A DNA stretch of 64,000 bases. Source: Kappaphycus alvarezii. Lineage: Eukaryota; Rhodophyta; Florideophyceae; Gigartinales; Solieriaceae. Location: assembly GCA_002205965.3 (NCBI GenBank), contig NADL03000662.1:1426001-1490000 (forward strand), written 5' to 3'. The position numbers were made by a program, and so were the translations under genes. Each line of letters starts with the position of its first letter. The stretch's first letter is position 1. Shown in pieces: positions 11,676 to 22,895 of the stretch. Under the pieces are notes generated by a model. That model saw nothing but the letters and a program-made list of their open reading frames with translations. It was not told the DNA's origin and did no database searches.

Positions 11676-12067
11676 GTGATGGATGTGAGGAAATGACTGG
11701 GAGTATATAAAGTTGGAAGCTATTGCATCTTCAGTACGTCGAATCCTGCAGCGGAAACCCGTTTCACCGATTCCATAAAATTACTTTACGTCGGTCAGTC
11801 GAACAATACTGTAAGTAACTCGTTACAGTGCCACTTTTTTACTGATAAATATTGGGATAAAAAATTATTTGACTACCACAGTACAGTACTTCCTATTTTT
11901 TTGTCCTCATATGAGGGCAAAGTGTGCCTCATATGAGGACAGTGCCATGGCGGACAGACACTAGAGAACCGAGCTCTACAGTGCTGGCATTAAATATACG
12001 ACAGATGGCATTTTTAAAAGTGTTTGCTAAACTTTTAAAGGTTGAAGAACGGCGTTTTGTGTGTGTA

Positions 12068-12873
12068 CGGACGGGAAAATGGGTTAATTTACTGTGGTAG
12101 ATATGTGGATTAGTTCCCAGTAAATTGTAACTGGAGGTAGATACCGTATAAATGGCCAACCCAATTGTGAAACCGTACAATGCGTCGAAAACTGTAGATG
12201 GCACTCTAATCTACCAGAAGGTGGAAGGGAGGCCAGCCAGCAAACAAGCGGCATTTGAGGTTACTGTCAATGCGGAGTGCCGCTGTAAAAGAATGCCTCT
12301 AACCTTCGAGAACCGTTCCATTGCGCGAGTGGCAACAGTTCTCGCGAGTTCCTTGACGACGTAGAACGCCGCCGGATGCCATCCTCCAGGCGTTTTGATG
12401 GGAACATGAACCAGCCTGTTTCTCCCAGGCAGCTCAGCAAGGAACCTTGGTATTTCCGCTGCTTCTCTGCGTGGGCTGCGTTGAGGCTTGTGAGTGGGTT
12501 GAAAGCCCTGACTCTTGCGTGGGAGGGAGCGAGCGGGTCGACGAAGGTTACGTCAAAATAATCCGCGCTACTGGCAGCCCATCGCCCTGATGTCTGGCTT
12601 TTTTCCTGTTTTGGTAGTGTAAACGAGGTTCAATGAATGGATGTCGGGCTGCTCTTGCAAGGTCATTCCCGGTAAAGTCACTTGGTTGTGGCGAGTATTC
12701 CGCTTGCAGCCATAGCGACAATGTAGCAAGTGGTCCCCGTAGATATCCAGCATTTCAGGACACCGTGCTTTTGGGCAAGGAGTACCTGGGGCGAATAAAG
12801 GGGTTTGGCAAAAGTACTGGAACCACACGGAGAATTCTTTGCTTTTGATGTGCGTCCTCAATCCAGAGCAAGG
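12068..12873 (-). mobile_element. 5'-truncated RLE non-LTR retrotransposon inserted in the Tc1 inverted repeat
   Basis: The insertion is flanked by TGTGTGTA at 12060-12067 and 12874-12881. Removing it restores a continuous inverted repeat matching the right end of Tc1 element A. The minus-strand reading gives RTHIKSKEFSVWFQYF, a zinc knuckle (CPKARC ... GDHLLHC), TRHNQV, KKPDI, DVTFVDPL, then GGWHPAAFYVVKELA and LLQRHSALTV. That is the end of the reverse transcriptase followed by its endonuclease. The frame is broken at least twice. This subfamily (KPD-I/DVTFVD) differs from the RPADI/YDVTV subfamily seen elsewhere in the window. The 3' end (12068 side) has no poly(A). Confidence 0.7.
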
Positions 12874-13038
12874 TGTGTGTATAGTACTCGAGAAGACATG
12901 TCTATCCCAAAAGAAAGATTTTAAAAAACAGTAATATTTATGAAGATATTCGCGTTTTCCCACAACTACCGTTGCATTAAATATAGCAACACTTTGAAGA
13001 AGCCGTTTAAGGACAAGCTGAATTTACTTCAGTAACTC

Positions 13039-14014
13039 TCAGTAGTCTATATCTCCGCCTTTGGCTTGACTAACGCTAATACAGCGCTTTTGCATAGATT
13101 TAACCAGCTTATCGAGCGTTTCTGAGGCGATATTTCTCCACACATCAAAGATGCATTCTGTAAGAGAGTTGATATCTTCAAATTGACAATGATGCGCATA
13201 AACCTGTCGAACTAGTATACAACAAAGATTTTTTATCGGATTGAGGTGCGGAGAATAGGCTGGCCAGTCCAAAACAGAAATAGAATTGTCCTGGAGCCAT
13301 TTCTTCGCCAGAATCGAATGATAGCATGGAGCAACATCATGCATAAACTGCCATTGAGTAGGAAGACGTTCCGAGAAAGCGAGCAGGTAGTCTTCCAGCG
13401 TCTTGACATATTAGTCCCGTCCTGTTTACCGTGTAAAATATCAAGCGGGGTATTTCTGTGCCTGCAAAAAGCCCATTAAACTTTCCCACAATTTTGCCTT
13501 GTAGAAAACCACTCCTTTTATTTTCGAAGATCATGCCACTTGTACGCCAAACCGTTTGATCCGTCTAGATTGAACTTTTTTCATCGGACCAGACGATTTG
13601 GTTCCACTTAGTGTTTTTCCAGGTCACTTTCTCGGCTGCCCAGCTCAGGCGAGCTAGACCTCTCACGCATTGCGGGAGTATGGTAAATTCTCTTATAACG
13701 AAGATGAGCTTGATTTTGAAGCAGCAGAAGTACGCAGCGAGGCTTTACCGGAAATTGAAAGGCTTTTGTCATGCCCGAGGACCCCAGATTTCTTTTTCAT
13801 GCTTCTCGTATTACCCTTCTTTTAATGCACTTGGTCATCTTCGGCGGCCTACCAGGACTTCTTTTTGTTCCATATCGGTCTGGATCGTTCAGAAAGCGAT
13901 GGATAACATCCATGAGCGGCTTAGATCCCTCGCAATTGTGGAAACAAACAGTTGGGAATGGTGGGCCAGTATCAGACCTTTTTCAAAATTGGCAAGGGCC
14001 AGCCTTCGAGGCAT
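13039..14014 (-). pseudogene. Tc1/mariner transposase A (DD34E type, catalytic Glu replaced by Lys)
   Basis: The start near 14014 gives MPRRLALANFEKGLILAHH (helix-turn-helix region). Then come RSPGRPPKMTK (GRPR-like linker), IVWSDEKSS (first Asp, about 13590), GTEIPRLIFYTVNRT, then HDVAPCYHS (second Asp) and YSPHLNPIKNL, ending in SQAKGGDIDY. Exactly 34 residues separate the second Asp from the position that is Glu in active Tc1 proteins; here it is Lys. Stops and shifts occur in the N-terminal half. The gap of about 976 nt matches a normal length of about 325 residues. Dead on two grounds: frame and catalytic residue. Confidence 0.75.
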
Positions 14015-14894
14015 GGCAGTGAGTGTTGATGGCCGTATTTTGGAACGCGTTCTGCTTCTTCTGTTCAAGAGGTGTTCATTGCTTATCTATGACGTTCCTG
14101 GCGCCATTCATGTGCTTTTTTCCCGCGCAATAAAGGTTTCGGTCAAATTGTTGCTATATCTATTGCCAAGGTGTTAGTGGGAAAACGCAAATATCTCATA
14201 AATTTTTTTGTTTTTTTTAAATATCTTTTTGGAATAGACATGTATTTTCGAGCAATATACGCACACAAAACGCCGTCCTTAATCCTTTAAAAGTTCAGCA
14301 AATACTTTTAAAAAATGTCATCTTTCATATATTTAATGCCACCACTGTGCAATAAAGCTTATATACAGTGGTGGACAAAAGATAAAGAATTAACTTTAAA
14401 GCAGCATCAATGCTTCGGCTCTCGAGATTGGCTCGGAACTTGTACTTTTCTTCATATTATCGAAGGCGCTGAGAACTCTGGACTCATCAGTTTTATACAG
14501 AAACAATTTTTGTGTTAGACAAGTTCATAGATTAAGACCTGGACAAAAAGATAAACATTTTTCAAAGAATCAACCAGAACTTCATCTTTTATTCGCTTTC
14601 AGTATGTAATTGCACTTCCCTTAGCAGAAATAACTTGACTGCACCTTCTGAGCATAGACTAGACAATATTATGGAAAATATTCTCATCAATTTGTCCCAA
14701 CATTTCATAATCGTCCGAACAACCGACTCAACTGTATCAAACTGCTTTCCGTTTTCACAGATTGCTCTAGCCAGAATACCCCATAAGTTTTCAATGGGAT
14801 TGAGGTCTGGACTGTACGCAGGCTAATCCAAAAGGCGAAAATTCTCATTCCACAGCCATTCTTGCACAATTCGTGCTCGATAGCATGGGTCTCC

Positions 14895-15806
14895 TGTAGT
14901 GTATTGCTAGCGCCATACCCCCAAGCCACGCCATTAAGGGGACAAGTGTAAGGTGATCCCCTACTTTGGGGGTCCTACAGAGCATGGTATGCGTGCGCGG
15001 CCCATGGCGACTGCTGTACCTACTTAGAGTAGCTAATGATAAATTAGATCTGGATCCATATTGGATCCCTGAAACCGGCTCACCTGAGCCGGCGGCGGGC
15101 AAGGAGGGGACTCTGTATATATAAGGTCTAATACCCCACCTTACCCCACTTGAGTGTAAAGTCACCTTGGACCTACACGATCTCCCGACCCCTTATAGTT
15201 GCGACTCTATCGATCGAGTCTTCCCTTCTTAAAGCGCTCATCGCAGGGCGCGGAAGTCCTTGGTATCTCTTTTTCCCTTCCCCTTTCGTTGCTTCCGTTA
15301 GCGACTAGCGTTGGTTACATCGCGGCAGGTTGCGACCGCCGCAGTGACGGTGCGTGCCGAGGGTGCGTGCGCAGGATTTCCCGCTGGGTATTGGTTGAGC
15401 GAGCGACGCACCGCAGGTAGCGTCGTGTCGGCGATCCCTGCTGGGGCTCGTGTGGTGCGGTAAGGTTTCACCGCTGTTACAAGGTATCGACTGGACCACT
15501 GTAAGTCCCGTAAGGAGTCTGCGTAAGGCTTGATCCGCGCCGGCAAGACCAGCTGGCGGCCCTGAGGCCGGCCGTATGCAATCCATTCTACGAAGATAGT
15601 TTTTTGCTGGACAGGTGGGAGTTACGCCCCACGCCGAGTGGCATCCAGTATCGACTTGGCCGTACAAGTCTCTACCACCGCCGCGGCTACAGATTGTCAC
15701 TGCTCAAGCTATTTTCAAAGGAGAGAGTCGGACACCCTCAGTGTTTGCAGACCAGGTTGGCCGCTGTTGGTTGTTGGTTTTGTTTGTGGTCAGCCGTTGC
15801 ACTACA
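14895..15806 (+). mobile_element. Solo LTR, 912 bp, inserted in Tc1 transposase B
   Basis: It begins TGTAGTG and ends CACTACA, so the tips form a perfect 7-bp inverted repeat with the TG...CA ends of an LTR. The flanks are TCTCC and GCTCC (4 of 5 match), consistent with a 5-bp target duplication. Excising it with one flank restores the transposase frame across MQDG. A TATA box (TATATATAA, 15116-15124) on plus gives the likely U3-R orientation. Upstream of it are two short inverted repeats, GGATCCATATTGGATCC (15052-15068) and CCGGCTCACCTGAGCCGG (15075-15092). There is no internal region and no second LTR, so it arose by LTR-LTR recombination. The parent family is not in this window as far as I can see. 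Confidence 0.7.
15116..15124 (+). promoter_or_regulatory. TATA box of the solo LTR
   Basis: TATATATAA lies 221 bp into the LTR, directly downstream of two GC-rich inverted repeats, a position expected for the U3 promoter. It is the clearest core-promoter-like sequence in this region. Confidence 0.45.
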
Positions 15807-16836
15807 GCTCCATCTTGCATAAACATCCAGTTAATTGGTAGCTCATCGGTAAACCGTACAAAATTGTCCCGCAATGTCTATAGATACGCCTGTCCATCTA
15901 CAAAACTATACAAAACAACAAGGAGCCCCTTCCTTGAACCACAGAAAATTTCTCATATCATAACTCCACCTCCTCCGTTGTGCCTCCTCGTAAATATGGT
16001 AGGTGAGTCTCGCGAATCTTTCCATTTGCACGCCAACCCATCTGGACCATTTCAGTTGAACTTCTTTTCATCATACCAGATGAAAGAAGACCATTCTTGT
16101 ACACTCCAGCCCATCCTCTCCAAACACCAGTTGCCACGCGTAATGATGTGCCTCGGCTTCATTGCTGGAACAACCTGCATCCTCTTGAACTTCATGAATT
16201 TATTGTCATGAAGACTTCGGCGGATGGTCCTCGCACTGCAGTCGAACTGCACTGCCTTCTCGATGGCTGTAGAACCCTTTCCAGTTCTCTTTATTTCCCT
16301 CAAAACCCGCCTTTCATCTGCCGGTGAAAGCTTTTTCGACCTTCTCGGTTATTTTTTTTCCAAACTCCTTCTACGGCCTCAAAAAGTTTAAAAATGTAGG
16401 AATGCGGTTTATCTCCGTTGCGATCTCCTACGGAAGCCTTATCTAGTGCTTAAACGCAAGAATCTTTCCATTTTACTCGTCAGTTAAACTTTTTCCACGT
16501 CTCATGATGGATTGCCTGGTCTTGTCAATTCTGCAAATTAAAATCACATCTATCTCAAACTGAATGGGCTGAATGATATTAGGTTGCATAGGTTTAGTAT
16601 TCTGTCTTTTTGGCGGCTTATCGGTACTTAAATGTTTTTGTTTATCAGTTTGTCCACCGCTTAATCCATAATGTTGCCTGTCTCTTAAAACAATTGCTTT
16701 ATTGTGTAACGGGTTGCTCCATCATTTTTACGGCTCTAAATAGCATAAACGACGGTACTCACTGCAGTTTCGTCTCCTAAGCTGGAGTTGTGATGTTCAA
16801 TTTTCCGTTTTCTTCATATCTTTGTCCACCACTGTA

Positions 16837-18716
16837 GAACTCTAGACATGTACATATTACTATCTCTACTGTAGTGAACTAGAGTATAGAGAAATTTTGG
16901 CATAATCCCAGTTCATCTCACTAAACTTAGTGTGACCGAGCCCACGAAATAAAAAAAACAACAATGCGGAATACCCGTGAAAATCAGCAAATCGATTTAC
17001 AACGACTGGTACAGTTCGACTATCCTAGCTTTTCACAGTAGTTGTAGTCTATGTACATTAAACCATTACGCGCAGTAGGTTAAACACCATAGAGTAGTGT
17101 TAAACCATGCAGAAAACCATGGAAGTAGAAGAAACTCCATAAGCGTCCATAAAAATGTAGAGCAGAACTCGCAAATGCATCCTGAATAAACACAGTTTGT
17201 TGCATCATGTGATTAAGGTAAAGTAGCAAAGGGCCACGAGTTTTTCACAAGATCTCGAATCCTTTGGAAGGCCTCTCGCAGTTCAAGGCCAAACCTTGAC
17301 TAAGGACAGGTTAGGTGCAGTAGCGTGGCCGAGAAAGTGTACGTGGGCCTGCATTTGCTTCAAAGTGACGCAGCAAGTGAAATACACTCTGTAGTTAGCG
17401 TAGTCTCTGGGGAGCACCCGCGGGAGCCTGAGGCCGTTTTTGACGGGAGGGTTATATTCTAGGTCCTTGCCAATTGGTGACCCGAGGGTACAGGTTGCGT
17501 CGGCAGTTGTAGTACTGAAACTGTGTGGGGTTCTTCGGTAGAACAAAAAATTACGTTACCTAGTTGCGCTCGCCTAAAGGATAAACAGATTTGCCAAAAG
17601 GTGGTTAGCACCAGAAAGGGAGTTAGTCCAATGGATGGGCGTGGAGCCGATAGGAATAAAAGGGGAAGACCTTGCCTGGACGCCTACTTGGAGACCGTAG
17701 ATTTGTAGACCAAGGGGTGCTTACCCCTTTTTTTTTTGCTCACCCCTCAAGTCTTTCTCCTTATAAGGCTAGCAACCCTACTGAGGACTACTGTAGAAAC
17801 TCGCTTACAGTGAAACGTCCCTCATACACCGCCCCCTATCGCGCCCGCCAATAAGAGTTTCGCTTATGTCTCACGCCCAGCTCCCTGGTCCTCTTGAAGG
17901 TGTTACTGCTCTGCATCGTAGAGTAGGGCGCCAGCACCATGTTGCGTCGCTCATGTGCAAGGCTTCAGTGCGCCCCACCCCCATGGTGGTAATAACTTCA
18001 CAATGGAGGTGATGGTAGTCTTCCTTTCCCTATGATCAAGTCTCAGCTTTCCGCATTTCATGATCATGCAAAACAGTTGAAGAGAGTGCTTCTCTCGTGA
18101 GTCAAAACTGTGTTTGTCAGCATATTTTTTGTATTAAACTAAACGCCTAATGTTATAATGCCTTTTAAGCGATCATTTCTTTAATCCGTTGGAGTGCGTC
18201 GACTGATTGAGTCTCAGATAATATGCGTTCTGTGCATGATAAGTATGAAGGTATTTAGCATGATCTTCACAAGTCACCGTGACTACCGGTATTGTTTGTT
18301 ATCTACGGAACACTAGCGGCTTAATCACATGTATTTTGTTGCTTTTGAAGATTTCTTGTTATTCTCTACCTGTTACGTCCACAGGAATAGATATTAGAGC
18401 GTTTGAATATCCACCACGGTCTACTGCATGTGATTTATGCGCGAAGACCGTACTTGAGCAGCCGGTCAGACTTCTTGGTGTTTGTTGCATATATCGTTCA
18501 CTACTTAGCAGCATATTAATATCTGGCTCTGGAGGCTGAGAGAAAAAAGAGTAAGAAGGATAAGCAGAACTTCAAAAAACAGTTAAGAGGTTTAGGCCCA
18601 GTATAACAGCTGCAGTGCCATTCGTCGTTCGTAGCCAAGCATTTTTTTTCATTTTTTTGCTTCTTACCTGCTTCATTCTGGGCTCTGTTCGCAGTCCTCG
18701 ATCGTGACCAACTACC
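16837..18716. other. Gene-free stretch between Tc1 B and Copia gag vestige
   Basis: Nothing is recognised with confidence. Frames at 17283-17546 (minus) and 17523-17708 (plus) lie in a locally GC-richer patch (17270-17720) that may be an old gene or retroelement piece, but no motif supports either. The 300-500 bp before 18717 would be expected to hold the 5' LTR of the Copia element; I cannot define its ends. Confidence 0.35.
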
Positions 18717-19491
18717 ATGGAGGAAAGTAAAGAGTGCAAAATTTCATGGAAAGTCTGGAGAAGATTTACAGCTGTAGACTGCTAGGACTAAAGCAGCGCT
18801 GGAAGCTAAGGATGTCCTGTTCGTCGTTGAAACAGATAGTTTGACATGATAAGATGGCTAAGAGAGCACAATAAGTGCAGGCTTTATGAGGAAGTTGTCA
18901 ATCCTTAAAGCAATCACCATAGAAGGACTTAGTTATCTTCCCTCTTACTGGGGTTTCAAGTTAAATAAAGCCCTTTCTAAATGTCGAGAAGGCTGAAACA
19001 TCGATATTATGAGCCAAATACAGCCACATATGTGCAATTGCAGTCAATAAATGCGGTAAGCTCATACCAAAACGAATATATGCAAGAATAAGTTGAAATT
19101 TTCGAGGAAGTTTTCAACCGGCTTGTTTCGATAGGAAGCGCTTTGTGAGATGATTTTCAAGAGGCTGTAACTCTGGCGTCGTTTGAAGAGAAGGGTAAGT
19201 CCCCATTCGGGCCTTCAATTGCCTCATTAAAAATGATCAAGGGTAGGCTACGGTTTGAGTTTGTTACATCTGTTTTTTTGCAGAAGTAGGATGATCAAAA
19301 TTATAGAATGAGCTCAACAGCTACGTCTAAAGCGTTGAGTGTTGCTAGCTCTCAGGCACTGTATAAAAGAGGCAGGCAGCCGAATAATTTTCGAAGACGG
19401 AATCTGCAGGCGCAATCAGAGACCCTTCGTTGCTTAAAGTGCAATCGTCTCGGACATATTGCGGAAAACTACTACCTAATGTCTAGATGAC
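18717..19491 (+). pseudogene. Copia-type gag vestige, cut by a MITE
   Basis: Starting at the ATG of MEESKECKISWKVW, broken frames give IFEEVFNRLVSIGSAL, LASFEEKGKSPFGPSIASLKM, LRFEFVTSVFLQK and a zinc-knuckle-like CLKCNRLGHIAENY (C-x2-C-x4-H, with the last Cys replaced by Tyr). This is the order of a Copia Gag: an RNA-binding coat protein with a UBN2-like core and a CCHC knuckle. Many in-frame stops show old decay. The reading ends where the piggyBac-derived MITE is inserted at 19492. No pol domain is recognisable beyond it. Confidence 0.55.
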
Positions 19492-19891
19492 CATTGCCCT
19501 CATATTAGAACAAAGTTTAGGGCTAATTTTTTATTAAAATTTTTTTCTGTCATTTTTTGGTAACCTATGCTTTCAACAGTGGTGAAACTCGAAAAAAAAA
19601 TTTGATCATTTTAGTCTCGTCAGGGTACGAATTACTTTATTCTACTTGATAAACCTCGATTTGAGTGCGAATTTGCTACATTTTATCCTCTAAATACCCG
19701 CAGGTGAATGCTTAAGCCGAAGTGGTGTAGAGTTGAACCCACTGAGCACCTCTTCAATGTGATTCTATGCTGTGGAGTATATTTTCTAGTAAATATTTCC
19801 CCAATAATCTTTTTTGTTTACTGAGAATTTTTGTATGATAAAGAGGCTTGTCCTCATATGAGGACAAAGTTTGTCTCATATGAGGACAGTG
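19492..19891. mobile_element. 400-bp MITE derived from the piggyBac element
   Basis: The left tip CATTGCCCTCATATTAGAAC and the right tip with two palindromic copies (TTGTCCTCATATGAGGACAA at 19851, then TCTCATATGAGGACAGTG) match the ends of the 9078-11944 element, including the spacing of the doubled right end. The interior is AT-rich and non-coding. It is therefore a non-autonomous deletion derivative, mobilisable in the past by the same transposase. It sits inside the Copia gag vestige. Confidence 0.7.
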
Positions 19892-22800
19892 CTATCTTAG
19901 ATAAACAAAAGAGAGGAAAGGGGACGGGGATAGAAATTAAAAGGCAATTAATATGCGAATAATTCGTATGAGCATGTGGTCCACAGTTGGATGAGAAACG
20001 CTATGGTTTTGATTTGTATGACACTTCCAGTTAAAAATCCAAACATCCGGACAATACAGCCAGATTGGGAATTGTTGATATGGAGAAAGGTAACTTCCTA
20101 CTTGGTTCAAAGTCATAGGATTACTTGATATGTAATAAGTACTGGCTACATGTATTCCACGATGTTCCCCATTGCATCATCCTTAGGGTTGAGAAGAAAT
20201 TTTATGCCGCTCATTGCGGCACGCTTGTGGTAAGGACTATAGCAGACTATCGGATTAGTACGCTACATCGCATAGTTGTATTGGTGCAGAGTTCTGTCCT
20301 TGCCGGAACTTATTATGTCACTTACAAGATGTTTTATGCTATTTAGCCACAGATATGATGTTAATTTTGGAAGCGGTGTGTGCAGTTGAACCTTACCACT
20401 GTTGCTCTTTCTTACTTTGAAACAAAATCAAACAATACAGTTAAGCTTCTTTTTCTAATTGCGTCCCCGCTGTTCAACTTCATAACTAGATCTTCATTGA
20501 TGTAATTTTGTTATATTCTGCTATTCTTTTTAGTCTTTTGCTAGTGTCTCAATTTAGTTATTGGTATTTGAAGCAGAGTCGGGTTTCACAAATGCTACTT
20601 TCTTGAAAAAACACCTCTTTTAGACCTCCCCATTGAGATATACAATACCTTTTTTCCCAGTACAACGCAAATTAATTACAGAGCATCTAAAAAGCTTAGA
20701 ATTATAACTATAATACCTTTCCATGTAGGAAATTTTCAACGAGGAAGAGGAATCATTAATTTCAAATTTTCACACGACTGTCATTGTGCGGTGTATATAT
20801 GTACTTGATATCTCTTCATGAAGTTTTTTTGAAACCTCACTTCATATTGACCTAAACACGTATTGATAGATTTTCCACTCATCTAATTGAACTTAGAGGA
20901 GACATGGCTCATTAATTTCTCAAACCGTTCATCTTCAACCATCTATACCGGGTGTTAATTCAATTCAATATATCATAGACGCAAAAAATAAAAGGCTATA
21001 GCTCTTTCATATTTCAAAGCAGACCTTTCCTGAGTTTATGTGATCTTGTGGCAATTACGAATGAAATTGTGGATTGAATGGAATTTTTCGGGTCTTATAT
21101 GCCTTGCGGCAAAATCAATTTAAAAATCAATTTCAATTCCCCTAATGGTCCAACTAACCTACATGACTTGCAAGTATGCTTCTATCTATGAACCAGGCCT
21201 GACAAGTTACGCTTCTAAACATCTACGAAAGTAAATACCTTGCCATCTGATTTTCTACTGAGAGGAACCCAGTATTTACCTTAAATCTCAGCTTTAACAG
21301 CTTTGAAATAAAAGCATTCTGTGGAGATTGCAGTATTCTTGTTTTCTTTAAGGCTGTATTTTTTTGAATAATTTTCGGCAGACTTGTTTTCGGGTCACTG
21401 CGGTGTCTATGCTGAAGGAACAATCAGGTACTGTAATTAAACATTATTTTTATGTTACAAATTATTGCATTCCATGACCATGATAATTTTATTCGCCCCG
21501 GAGGATTAAATTCTAAAACCCCTTCTGCACTATGTATAAATATTAATCGCACTATGGTCCATAGAAACATAAATTTATACTTTTCTGCGGACATTTCACG
21601 GGTAATGTATCTAAAATAGAAATTAAGTGCACCGCAATTACAGAAAACTGCATTTTTTATGAAAATGAGCAACAAAAATCCTTTTAAATGCCTGTCTTTC
21701 ATGTTATAAAAAGTGTTGTTTTTTCAAAAACAATACGTTACCAACTACTAGCTGGGTAAAATATCAAAGGCCCCTTTTCCTATTTTATTAATGAATTTTT
21801 GGCCCTCTCTGGTGTCCCCTGATGCTCCCGTAATGACACTGTGTTGTCACCATCACTACTTACGGTCATTATAGTACCTAGCTGAATCCAAACTAGGACA
21901 TAACCCATACAATACGTCACCTAGATACATTTGTAACCAATTTGGTATTTTTGTTGCTAGCTTGTCATGTCTTGAGTCATAGTGAGCTGAAAGGCACAAC
22001 TTTTACAACGCGGAAAGGATGAGTGAAACGCAAAAGCTGTGAAACTCTCGCCAGTAATTTACTCTGTCGGGACCAGCGTCAAAAAAAGTTCACAAATCGG
22101 ACGAGAAGATTGGTTTACGTGCAATACAACGGATCGGAGATATACTCAAAGCCACCATCAGAGGGGTTCAGTATATGGTGGTTTACTTTTGAAAGATGTA
22201 AGTTCTGTTATCCAAATCTTTTATATGTAAAGGAGCCGAGCTCATATTCAGCCTCATTGGCCGTACGTGGAGTCCCTCAGAGTACCGTAATAGGCCCGAA
22301 TAATGCAGCGTTTGTCGTCACAGCCGCTGTAGCGTGCCCTTGCATGAGGACCGAGATGTAACGATTATGCCCAAAAATCCCCTCAAATACCCTTACAATA
22401 TCCCACTAGTAACCGTTACCACGTATATACACTGTAAAAAGACATTATTGCAACTTTTGCACTGCACTCGTACACCAGTGTGAAACAAAAGATCATTCTA
22501 CTTTGTGCCAAGTCAGTGTTATGATGCCATCATGGCTATCTCGCGTGGTTCTCGAAACATTTTGCACCTCACCAATCATAAATTACTTTGCGCCTTATTT
22601 AAAAACTAGACATATGGAACTTTTCCATGATGTTTATCGCTGTCAGTCTCACTAAAAATTGCTACGTGAACCTTCAGAATCTTGTATTTTGATATCTCTA
22701 GGTCGCTTTTTGTAGAATACCTTTGAATTTAGTACCATTTTCTTAAAATTCATCTCTGCTTTCGTTGAGAAGTTTATATGCAAACCCCGATCTGATGCTT

Positions 22801-22895
22801 GGGCCTATTTACCGGGAGCATCAACCAACAGTTCAACCATCTACTAACCTTTTGTGCGCTCAATACCTCACACGAGAGGACCTTAGCAAAGGTTT
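19892..22895. other. AT-rich, no recognisable gene
   Basis: Long AT-rich DNA with only chance-length frames (20125-20346 plus, 21223-21423 and 21424-21702 minus, 22023-22361 plus). None carries a motif I can name. The first few hundred bases may be further remains of the Copia element disrupted by the MITE. Confidence 0.4.

Larger units (their letters stand above)
9078..11944 (+). mobile_element. piggyBac-like DNA transposon, 2.87 kb, decayed
   Basis: The ends carry the 20-bp perfect palindrome TTGTCCTCATATGAGGACAA at the left tip (from 9080) and two related copies at the right tip (11901-11920 and 11923-11942). The terminal octamers are CATTGTCC and, inverted, CACTGTCC. The transposase pseudogene (9280-11340) lies between, followed by about 560 bp without coding potential that includes a tRNA-like segment. 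The flanks do not show the TTAA duplication typical of insect piggyBac. The left flank is the interrupted RLE ORF. A 400-bp derivative with the same tips is at 19492-19891. Confidence 0.75.
11979..14347 (-). mobile_element. Tc1/mariner element A with long inverted repeats, interrupted
   Basis: The outer ends read CAGTGCTGGCATTAAATATA (11979 on plus) and CAGTGGTGGCATTAAATATA (from 14347 on minus). The similarity continues inward for about 190 bp, through GACGGCGTTTTGTGTG, ACATGTCTATTCC and CGTTTTCCCAC, up to about 12990 and 14150. On the left this long inverted repeat is split between 12067 and 12882 by a non-LTR insertion. A TA dinucleotide precedes the left end (11977-11978); the right flank reads TG, so the duplication has decayed. 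The transposase lies inside on minus. Confidence 0.75.
14599..16505 (-). pseudogene. Tc1/mariner transposase B (DD34E), interrupted
   Basis: The start at 16505 gives MRRGKSLTDE. Next come KLSPADERRVLREIKR and ARTIRRSLHDNKFMKFKRM (HTH), WSSFIWYDEKKFN (first Asp), GGGGVMI, and MQDG (second Asp, 15810-15825), where the LTR intervenes. The frame resumes with RARIVQEWLWNENFRLLD, YSPDLNPIENLWGIL (catalytic Glu present, 34 residues after the Asp) and ISAKGSAITY at the C terminus. Excluding the LTR the coding length is about 330 codons, the usual size. Several in-frame stops occur (for example a TAG in place of Trp just before PAYSPD and three in the N-terminal 40 codons). It is a pseudogene, less eroded at its catalytic triad than element A. 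Confidence 0.8.
14366..16834 (-). mobile_element. Tc1/mariner element B with TA target duplication, split by a solo LTR
   Basis: The ends read CAGTGGTGGACAAA on plus at 14366 and, inverted, at 16834. Both are flanked by TA (14364-14365 and 16835-16836), the standard Tc1/mariner target duplication. It starts 19 bases after element A ends. It encodes one transposase on minus (16505-14599), interrupted by the 912-bp solo LTR at 14895-15806. Without the LTR the element is about 1.55 kb, normal for the family. Confidence 0.85.

Noticed and set aside
9060..11960. TTAA target duplication of the piggyBac element
   Set aside because: No TTAA flanks the tips on either side, nor those of the MITE.
17283..17708. 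Gag or host gene in the GC-richer patch
   Set aside because: Open frames on both strands but no motif could be named; left as unassigned.
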